A stretch of DNA of 12,036 nt from Methylophilus sp. (GTDB lineage Bacteria > Pseudomonadota > Gammaproteobacteria > Burkholderiales > Methylophilaceae), in NCBI GenBank assembly GCA_027489475.1, contig JAIXZQ010000051.1, positions 1 through 12,036 on the forward strand, given 5' to 3'. A program made the position numbers and the translations under genes. Below, one piece after another: positions 6,921-12,036 of the stretch (position 1 is the first letter of the stretch; each line of letters starts with the position of its first letter). The notes below the pieces were generated by a model. That model was not told where the DNA came from. It ran no database searches and worked only from the letters and a program-made list of their open reading frames with translations.

Positions 6921-7469
6921 AGGGTCTTCGCTGTTTGCGACGCAATCCCAGTAATACACTGTCTTGCCATTGATCGTAATTCGATAATCTGGAAATCCAT
7001 CATGGTCGCCGATGATGCAGTATTGAATGATGGTGCCTTGTTTGCGAAGCCCCACCGTTATATCCGCATTAATACCGAATTGGAGGGACAGTAGGGGATT
7101 TCCGCCCGCTATCATGAATTTAAGTGCATGTGTTGCGCCAGTCATGGTGGCAAGCGTCACATTCAAATTATCAGTCGTCCGAAGCAATCTTTGCGACTCA
7201 ATCGGAACTGCACCAGGCCTCAGTCTGCGAAACCAATTAGGCATGCCTTCTATAACAACGCCGTCGCTGGGGTTGTATCTGTGAGTGATGCCCCAATCAG
7301 GGATCGAAACGGACAAAGAGGGTCGGCCAGTTATGTCGAGATTAAAGGACCCGGATGGCTCGCACTTAACCCCTCCGTTGAAGGTACCCCCAGAGCCTGG
7401 CACCGGCACGAAATGCACGACTTCCGAAGGAATCCCGACCGATAGCTGGACCGAAACAAAGTTGGTCAT
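6864..7469 (-). CDS. Hypothetical protein, 201 aa, probably beta-rich
   Basis: The family is not recognised. The frame is well supported by AGGAGAAG placed about 7 nt before the ATG. The sequence alternates hydrophobic and polar residues (SVQLSVGIPSEVVHFVPVPG, LSLQFGINADITVGLRKQG), suggesting a beta-sandwich, and is rich in Gly, Pro, Asn and Thr. The distinctive part is near the C terminus: IIGDHDGFPDYRITINGKTV followed by YYWDC (roughly residues 152-176), a motif that reads like a conserved fold element with an invariant-looking HDG. There is no signal peptide or membrane helix, so it is probably cytoplasmic, or exported by a leaderless route. It lies on the same strand as the pYEATS gene, from which it is now separated by the IS66 element; the two may once have been co-transcribed. 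Its 3' end overlaps the integrase remnant. Confidence 0.62.
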   Translation of the reverse strand: MTNFVSVQLSVGIPSEVVHFVPVPGSGGTFNGGVKCEPSGSFNLDITGRPSLSVSIPDWGITHRYNPSDGVVIEGMPNWFRRLRPGAVPIESQRLLRTTDNLNVTLATMTGATHALKFMIAGGNPLLSLQFGINADITVGLRKQGTIIQYCIIGDHDGFPDYRITINGKTVYYWDCVANSEDPSDLMPPAEHSVLVNWTNL

Positions 7470-7891
7470 CTTGGCTTCTCCTATTAGTTGCTTGCTAGCA
7501 GGTGCTATATCTGCAAGCTAGCCCCGAATGCCATCGGCAATGTCGAGCAACCTGTATCCGAGCCTGTTGTGCAAATGTCACGCTCGGTTAGCCTAGCGCT
7601 ATAGGCGCACTGGCGATCGCCCACTGGTGAGACGTTCCTCGACTTAATCTGCGGGACCGTTCCCTTTGGGGCGCAGTCAATCATGAGGGCGAGGTTCATG
7701 CGTGGTTCGCGACGAAAAAGCCTGGCTGCCGTAAAGTTGGCAAAGATGGACTGGGTCAAGCAGCACGATAATTGCCATCTCCACTGCTCGATTAGCGTTC
7801 GCTGTAGGCCATGCTCCGAAACTGAAGCAGAAACCAATTTCTAAACTATACAAGCCTCCCTTGATGATAAGTCTATAGCCATCAACGGCTG
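7470..7891. other. Gene-poor stretch between 201-aa gene and IS66 left end
   Basis: About 420 nt. Two overlapping minus-strand frames are open for about 110 codons (7505-7837) and about 70 codons (7677-7891, continuing into the IS). Neither resembles a family I know, and neither has a good ribosome site and start. The right part is the A+T-richer host DNA into which IS66 inserted. The ribosome site of the 201-aa gene lies at the left edge. Decayed coding DNA is possible. Confidence 0.4.
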
Positions 7892-7899
7892 ACCTAGTC
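7892..7899. repeat. Target site duplication of IS66 element, left copy
   Basis: ACCTAGTC directly abuts the left inverted repeat and is identical to the 8 nt following the right inverted repeat at 10468-10475. IS66 family elements characteristically duplicate 8 bp. Confidence 0.95.
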
Positions 7900-7925
7900 G
7901 TAAGCGTCCGGCCTGACCCACCTTG
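7900..7925 (+). repeat. IS66 left terminal inverted repeat
   Basis: It begins GTAAGCGTCCGGCCTGA. Compared with the reverse complement of the right end it agrees at 16 of the first 17 positions and at 23 of 26 overall. The GTAAGC tip is typical of IS66 relatives. Confidence 0.93.
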
Positions 7926-7930
7926 ACCGC

Positions 7931-9583
7931 TCAGACGGGCTGTAAGTCGCCCGCGGGCTTCCAGTTCCACGGCAACAGCTCGTGGAGGCGCTTGTTGGGA
8001 TGGTCGTCGATACGGGGAAGGATGTTGGCGAGCCAGGCTTCGGGGTCGATGTCGTTGAGCTTTGCGGTTTCGATCAGGGAGTAGATGGCAGCAGCACGTT
8101 GCCCACCAGTGTCGGATCCTGCGAACAGCCAGTTCTTGCGGCCTACGGCGAGGCCACGGATAGCGCGCTCTGCGATATTGTTGTCGATCTCGAGTGTGCC
8201 GTCATCCAAGTATCGTGACAGAGCCGTGAACCGCGACAGTGCATAGCGGATAGCAACGGCTAGATCGCCGCCCTTGGGGATGCGGGTGAGCTGTTGTTCC
8301 AGCCAAGCTTGGAACGCAGCCATCAGCGGGGTAGCTTTTGCTTGGCGGATGGCTTTGCGCTGATCTGGAGGATGACCGCGTGCTTCAGCTTCGACACCAT
8401 AAAGTGCCGCGATTTGTTTGATGGCCTCGCCCGCGATGGGTGAAGCTGTAGCTGTGTGGATATCGAAGAACTTACGCCGGACATGGGCCATACACGCCAC
8501 TTCTTGAACCTTGGCGGGCTCATTTGATTTAGCCGGCGCATAGAGGGGATTGAACCCGGCATAGCCATCAGCATGGAGATGACCAGCGAACGAGGCCAGA
8601 TGGGCGACTGGATGCTCACCCTTGCGGTCAGGGCTGTAATAATAGACCGCAGCAGGTGGTCGTTCGCCACCATGGCCTCGTTCATCACGCACATAGGCCC
8701 ATAGCCTGCCAGTTTTGGTCTTGCCTGCACCTGGGGCAAGCACACTGACGGGCGTATCATCGCCGTGAAGCACAGGAGAACTCATAACGTCCTTGGCCAG
8801 AAGATCGATCAGTGGGGTTAGGATCTTGGCCACATGCCCCACGTCATCGGTCAGGCTAGAACGGTCTATATCAATGCCAGAGCGGGCATAGATCTCGCTT
8901 TGACGATAAAGCGGGAGATGATTGGCATATTTGGCGACCACGACATGGGCCAAGAGATTAGGTCCATGGCGCAGTCTCCGGGCCAACAAGCCTGTGGCCG
9001 GGGCCTGCATGATGGTGTCGCATACCCGGCATGAGAACTTCGGCCGCACATGGGCGATAACCTTCCAGCTCTCGGGAACATATTCCAGCACTTCAGTGAC
9101 GTCTTCACCCATTTGGCGCATCTGTTTGCCACATGACGGGCAGCCGCAAGCACCATCAGCGTTATGAGCTAGATCCGGGGCATGCTCCACGCTTTCACGC
9201 GGGAGATGCTCTGGTAAGGGACGCCGCGCCGGCTTGCCTTTGTGTTCGGGCAACACGCCTTCAACTGGGACAACAGGTACCAGCGATGCCTTGGCTTGTG
9301 CGTCCTCTAGTTCCAGGTCATCTAACGCCAACTCAAGCTGGGCCAGCAAGGCCTTGTCCTTCTCAGACGTTGACCCGAACGCCAAGCGCTTCATCCGTGC
9401 GATTTGAAGCTTCAGCTTCTCAACCAGGAAGTCTGTTGCGTTAAGCTGGGCGATCAAGGCTGCATTCTCAGCCATCAACGCGTCGCGCTCTGCTAAGAGC
9501 GCAGCTAGCTTAGCGCTGTCATCGCCTGTAAGGGTGGATCGCTCAACGGCTTGTTTAGGTGTTGATATTGGGCGCTTTTTCAC
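7931..9583 (-). CDS. tnpC: IS66 family transposase TnpC
   Basis: The 550-residue DDE transposase is full length for the family. An N-terminal leucine-rich coiled coil (about 22-95) contains VEKLKLQIARMKRLAFGSTSEK (54-75), a hallmark of the family. It is followed by a zinc-binding region with C148-x2-C151 and C185-x2-C188. The catalytic core shows HGDDTP (D275), HADGYAGF (D339) and DNNIAERAIR (E472), the three acidic residues that cut and join DNA. The C terminus keeps GRKNWLFAGSDTGGQRAA and HELLPWNWKP. It lies 68 nt downstream of tnpB, and the stop is just inside the left inverted repeat. No frameshift or stop is seen, so it should be functional. The 145-aa and 96-aa minus-strand frames inside it are shadows. 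Confidence 0.97.
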   Translation of the reverse strand: MKKRPISTPKQAVERSTLTGDDSAKLAALLAERDALMAENAALIAQLNATDFLVEKLKLQIARMKRLAFGSTSEKDKALLAQLELALDDLELEDAQAKASLVPVVPVEGVLPEHKGKPARRPLPEHLPRESVEHAPDLAHNADGACGCPSCGKQMRQMGEDVTEVLEYVPESWKVIAHVRPKFSCRVCDTIMQAPATGLLARRLRHGPNLLAHVVVAKYANHLPLYRQSEIYARSGIDIDRSSLTDDVGHVAKILTPLIDLLAKDVMSSPVLHGDDTPVSVLAPGAGKTKTGRLWAYVRDERGHGGERPPAAVYYYSPDRKGEHPVAHLASFAGHLHADGYAGFNPLYAPAKSNEPAKVQEVACMAHVRRKFFDIHTATASPIAGEAIKQIAALYGVEAEARGHPPDQRKAIRQAKATPLMAAFQAWLEQQLTRIPKGGDLAVAIRYALSRFTALSRYLDDGTLEIDNNIAERAIRGLAVGRKNWLFAGSDTGGQRAAAIYSLIETAKLNDIDPEAWLANILPRIDDHPNKRLHELLPWNWKPAGDLQPV

Positions 9584-9651
9584 CCGAAGACACTAGCTGA
9601 TTTGACTGTTTCGGGCCAGCATAATCGCCTGATTCATAGCCCTTTTTACAG

Positions 9652-9999
9652 CTATCCCGCCACCTCAGGACGCCATGTCCGCTCTGGTCTGCGCCAGTCC
9701 AGACCCTCGACCAGCATCGATAATTGAGCCGCCGTCATCGGGGCGACGCCATCCTTGGTCTGGGGCCAGATGAACCGCCCACGCTCCAACCGCTTGGCAT
9801 AAAGCGCCCAGCCAGACCCGTCCCAACACAGCACTTTCATCAAAGTCGCACGCTTACCCCGGAACACGAACAACGCCCCACATAATGGATCTTGGCCTAG
9901 CGCTTCCTGCACCACCATCGACAAGCCCGTCATCCCTTTGCGCATATCAACCGGCTTACATGCCAAGAACACGCGCACACCCTGGGGCGGGCCGATCAT
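9652..9999 (-). CDS. tnpB: IS66 family accessory protein TnpB (IS66 Orf2-like)
   Basis: A 115-residue protein with the well-conserved IS66 TnpB pattern: VRVFLACKPVDMRKGMTGLS near the N terminus (8-27), then GALFVFRGKRATLMKVLCWD and GSGWALYAKRLERGRFIWP (about 41-79). TnpB is needed together with TnpA and TnpC for efficient transposition; its biochemical role is not firmly known. It is unrelated to the RNA-guided nuclease also called TnpB in IS200/IS605 elements. Its ATG overlaps the tnpA TGA (ATGA at 9996-9999), indicating translational coupling. Confidence 0.96.
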   Translation of the reverse strand: MIGPPQGVRVFLACKPVDMRKGMTGLSMVVQEALGQDPLCGALFVFRGKRATLMKVLCWDGSGWALYAKRLERGRFIWPQTKDGVAPMTAAQLSMLVEGLDWRRPERTWRPEVAG

Positions 10000-10385
10000 C
10001 GGCCAACAGCCCGCAAAGCACCAAGAACAGTCTCCAGCGCCGACCGCTCAATGTCCGGCCCAACCAGCACGCGTACGTCCGCTCCAAGCATGATCTCGAT
10101 GCGCGAGCACGGCCCCACTTGCAACCGAGGCTCTGCTTGTGAAACAACCGGTTCAGCCGCCTCGATCATCGCAACCGGCGCGAACCCCTCGCTGCCGCCA
10201 TATCCAAACAACCCGAGCCGCGCCTGTCTGCGCCACTGGAACAGCAGGCTCGTCGCCACGCCATGGCGTTCACCCACCTCTTTGACCGTGATGCCTTCGG
10301 CAAACGTCTCGGCAACCAACCGGACCTTGTCCTCCCGGCTCCATCGCCGACGACGCTCCACTGCGCCCAAAACCGATACCCGCAT
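9996..10385 (-). CDS. tnpA: IS66 family protein TnpA (HTH, Orf1-like)
   Basis: A 129-residue protein. Residues about 13-56, from RRWSREDKVRLVAET through VKEVGERHGVATSLLFQWRR, are the IS3/IS66-type helix-turn-helix that recognises the element ends. The C-terminal half (IEIMLGADVRVLVGPDIERSALETVLGALR) is the usual short alpha/beta tail of IS66 Orf1 proteins. AAGGAG lies about 5 nt before the ATG, a strong ribosome site. It is the first gene of the tnpA-tnpB-tnpC transcript, starting 82 nt inside the right inverted repeat. The frame is intact. Confidence 0.95.
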   Translation of the reverse strand: MRVSVLGAVERRRRWSREDKVRLVAETFAEGITVKEVGERHGVATSLLFQWRRQARLGLFGYGGSEGFAPVAMIEAAEPVVSQAEPRLQVGPCSRIEIMLGADVRVLVGPDIERSALETVLGALRAVGR

Positions 10386-10441
10386 GAAGACTCCTTACGT
10401 CCATCCGTAAGGCCTCTCCTCACCATCAACGCCCATCAACG

Positions 10442-10467
10442 CAAGGCGGATCAGACCGGACGCTTAC
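10442..10467 (-). repeat. IS66 right terminal inverted repeat
   Basis: Read on the minus strand it begins GTAAGCGTCCGGTCTGA, the counterpart of the left end with one difference in the first 17 bases and three in 26. Confidence 0.93.
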
Positions 10468-10475
10468 ACCTAGTC
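10468..10475. repeat. Target site duplication of IS66 element, right copy
   Basis: ACCTAGTC, identical to 7892-7899. Removing 7900-10475 restores a single-copy empty site. Confidence 0.95.
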
Positions 10476-10530
10476 TCCGAAAGAGTCCTGATGAGCTTAC
10501 CCAGTGGCGTCCGCCCCTTAATCTTGTGGT

Positions 10531-12036
10531 TTATCGCTCACGTAGAATCAACGGGGCATTCTTGATTTCAGATAGATCCAATTCCAGTTCGATACTACGA
10601 TCTGGAATCCAGACTCCGACTGTGAATCCACCCCATGCGGTTACAGAGAGCATAGTGGTACTGCCCTTGAGACTCTTGCTAACAACGGATGGTCTGAAGC
10701 TATCATGAAGATAAAACAAGACCTCTGTATCGTCTGGAGCCGACCCAGAGACAATAAGTGCAACTTCGACCCAGTTCGTCGATGCTGTCTCTTTAAAGTC
10801 GGCTGTAATAGAGAAGCCTGCTCGGCGCGAACTGCCACCGAATCGGCCTTTGTTGGGATCATCCTTAGAAAGAATGGAGCGCGTCAATCCGGGGGCAGAC
10901 AAAGAAGCAAGTTTGCTTCCTCCGCTCGATAGCTTATCCTTATCGGCGGCCCGCGCGAGTATGCTTGCCTCCTCCAGTGCAGCCTTGGTATTGGCAAGGC
11001 GTTTCCGGAGTAACTGTGACGGCAACCCTAGCGAGACCGCCAATTCTCCAATAGGATCGACATCTATACATTTGGCTTTGTTTGTGGTCAGTCTTAGCGC
11101 CTGCAGCGCAGTGGCCTGAATTTCAGGGTCGAAAGCTTCCAAGGCCTTAAAGAGAGCGTTGGGCATCGGGGTGGTGCCAACCAACTGACTTACACGCTCC
11201 ACGACCTCTGCAACTAACGTTCTTAAGTCGTCCGTTATGGGAGCGACAGGGACAAAACGTGCCTTGCTGGCGGCAATCCTCCAGCATAGCCATGGTGCAG
11301 TCCCTCCAGAAGATCGGGCAGTCGCCACCACCGCCGCGCCGCGCACAGCATCTGGATTCGCTATGCTTTCTTCAATGGCCCACCGCCATGAGCACTCGAA
11401 CATCGGCGGCGTTTCAATCCGGGCTGGTATGCCGGCCGGGGACTCAGCCCAGCGGTCCGAACCCAGCCGGCGCTCGAGTGCCCAAGTCGCACAAGTGGCG
11501 TCGGTCGGAAGTCCGGGCCGCACTGGGTCGCCAATCCAGCGCTGGAGTGTATCATGACTGATTGGTTCGGACTGTGATGCCGCCTCTACATCCTTGGATC
11601 TGTCGGATATGCAACTGCTTTCGCCCGCACATAGCGCCACTAACACACCATATAGCCGCAGGAGCGGATCGGTCTGCGGATCTTCCAGCACTTTCACAAC
11701 ATCCAGCGTCAGTGAATGCGTTTGGTTGGCGAGATCGAACATCATGAGTTTCGCGAGGCGAACGCGCTCGCGGACCCTATAGTCGTCTTCATCACCGCGG
11801 ATAGTAACAATAGTGGTCTGTTCCGGATCAATCCCGACGCTTGATCTATGGGCAAGCTTGTCGCCTTCTGCGACTACAAGCTGGGTTTTGAGCACCGTGA
11901 GGAAGACTAGGGTCTGCCGACCGGCCAACGCGGGCACGCTCTGCCCCAGATGATCGCCCAGGATCGAATGAAAGCCTATATGGTATCGACCCGGCCGGAC
12001 ATTATAGCATCGCGATTGTTCGCCGGGCCGCAGCGC
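10531..12036 (-). CDS. Conflict-system protein with C-terminal prokaryotic YEATS-like domain (5' truncated by window)
   Basis: The frame is open to the right edge: 501 residues are visible and the GTG at 11937 is not the true start. The first visible part (LRPGEQSRCYNVRPGRYHIGF) looks like a beta-domain strand pair with a PGRYxxxF turn. The middle has a helical region with DPLLRLYGVLVALCAGE and TPPMFECSWRWAIEES, which resemble the conserved MLGLYGAHLL and PPML..SW patterns I recall in uncharacterised proteins encoded near bacterial caspase-like proteases. The last 103 residues are the clearest: WVEVALIVSGSAPDDTEVLF, then YLHDSF, a TAWGGFTVGV strand and IELELDLSEIKNAP fit the prokaryotic YEATS (pYEATS) beta-sandwich (VxFxLHxxF...WGaFTVGa...LeLDLaelp.aP). 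pYEATS domains are proposed to recognise modified peptides in NTP-dependent conflict systems; no activity is shown here. The upstream partner lies off the window. An IS66 copy sits just after its stop. Confidence 0.65.
   Translation of the reverse strand, partial: ALRPGEQSRCYNVRPGRYHIGFHSILGDHLGQSVPALAGRQTLVFLTVLKTQLVVAEGDKLAHRSSVGIDPEQTTIVTIRGDEDDYRVRERVRLAKLMMFDLANQTHSLTLDVVKVLEDPQTDPLLRLYGVLVALCAGESSCISDRSKDVEAASQSEPISHDTLQRWIGDPVRPGLPTDATCATWALERRLGSDRWAESPAGIPARIETPPMFECSWRWAIEESIANPDAVRGAAVVATARSSGGTAPWLCWRIAASKARFVPVAPITDDLRTLVAEVVERVSQLVGTTPMPNALFKALEAFDPEIQATALQALRLTTNKAKCIDVDPIGELAVSLGLPSQLLRKRLANTKAALEEASILARAADKDKLSSGGSKLASLSAPGLTRSILSKDDPNKGRFGGSSRRAGFSITADFKETASTNWVEVALIVSGSAPDDTEVLFYLHDSFRPSVVSKSLKGSTTMLSVTAWGGFTVGVWIPDRSIELELDLSEIKNAPLILRER

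Larger units (their letters stand above)
7900..10467 (-). mobile_element. Complete IS66-family insertion sequence (2568 bp)
   Basis: The element is bounded by inverted repeats starting GTAAGCGTCCGG and by a perfect 8-bp target duplication. It carries the three standard IS66 genes in order tnpA, tnpB, tnpC on the minus strand, all full length and uninterrupted. The G+C content is visibly above that of the transporter region, in keeping with recent arrival. It lies 56-63 nt beyond the stop of the pYEATS gene, in the gap before the 201-aa gene. Intact termini, the intact duplication and intact frames suggest a young, possibly active insertion. Confidence 0.96.

Noticed and set aside
7505..7837. 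110-codon minus-strand frame upstream of the 201-aa gene
   Set aside because: No Shine-Dalgarno sequence at its start, odd Cys/Arg-rich composition and no recognisable motif; probably chance or decayed sequence.
8323..8760. 145-aa minus-strand frame and several plus-strand frames within the IS66 region
   Set aside because: They lie in alternative frames of the full-length, motif-complete tnpC, tnpB and tnpA genes and are shadows.
7677..10530. A minus-strand frame that stays open across the reconstructed IS66 empty site (about 90 codons), as if IS66 had split a gene
   Set aside because: After joining 10476-10530 to 7899 and below, the frame has no ATG or GTG start in the part before the insertion point and no family resemblance, so gene disruption is not supported.
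11237..11557. Plus-strand frames of about 100 codons opposite the pYEATS gene
   Set aside because: Antisense shadows in G+C-rich sequence with no initiation signals.
1..12036. CRISPR arrays, rRNA, tRNA and plasmid or phage origins
   Set aside because: No regularly spaced repeats, cloverleaf sequences, rRNA-like blocks or iteron clusters were seen on either strand.

Overview
The window looks like accessory DNA from a proteobacterium, more likely alpha- than gammaproteobacterial. That placement is an inference from the IS66-type element, the class-3 solute-binding lipoprotein and the codon style; no rRNA or housekeeping gene is present to confirm it. Base composition is mixed: the insertion sequence is visibly richer in G+C than the A+T-leaning transporter region.

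Region by region: (1) 1-287 is the 3' end of a HipA-family kinase/toxin gene cut by the window edge, followed by about 415 nt holding only two short doubtful frames. (2) 703-5407 is a compact amino-acid-type ABC importer locus split over two convergent transcripts. The plus strand carries a SAM-dependent methyltransferase translationally coupled to an ABC ATPase. The minus strand carries, in transcription order, a 541-aa protein with an HTH-like N terminus and a solute-binding-protein-like body, a solute-binding lipoprotein, and a permease. The ATPase and permease genes overlap tail to tail by 16 nt. (3) 5452-5885 holds a candidate promoter/operator and a small two-helix membrane protein gene ended by a strong intrinsic terminator. 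(4) 6314-6920 is a decayed tyrosine recombinase, recognisable by conserved boxes in two frames with stops. (5) 6864-7469 (minus) is an unrecognised, probably beta-rich 201-aa protein. (6) 7900-10467 is a complete IS66-family element (tnpA, tnpB, tnpC) with matching terminal inverted repeats and a perfect 8-bp target duplication. (7) 10531-12036 (minus) is the 3' part of a gene whose product ends in what looks like a prokaryotic YEATS (pYEATS) domain, of the kind found in bacterial conflict systems.

How the genes may work together: the lipoprotein, permease and ATPase make one minimal importer. The 541-aa protein appears to carry a related ligand-binding fold without a signal peptide or membrane helix, so it may be a cytoplasmic sensor-regulator for the same solute; the methyltransferase may act on that solute or its product. 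On the right, the pYEATS gene may belong to a defence or programmed-death cassette whose other members lie beyond the edge. IS66 inserted just downstream of it, separating it from the 201-aa gene on the same strand. HipA, the dead integrase, the IS and the pYEATS gene together suggest an island-like region.
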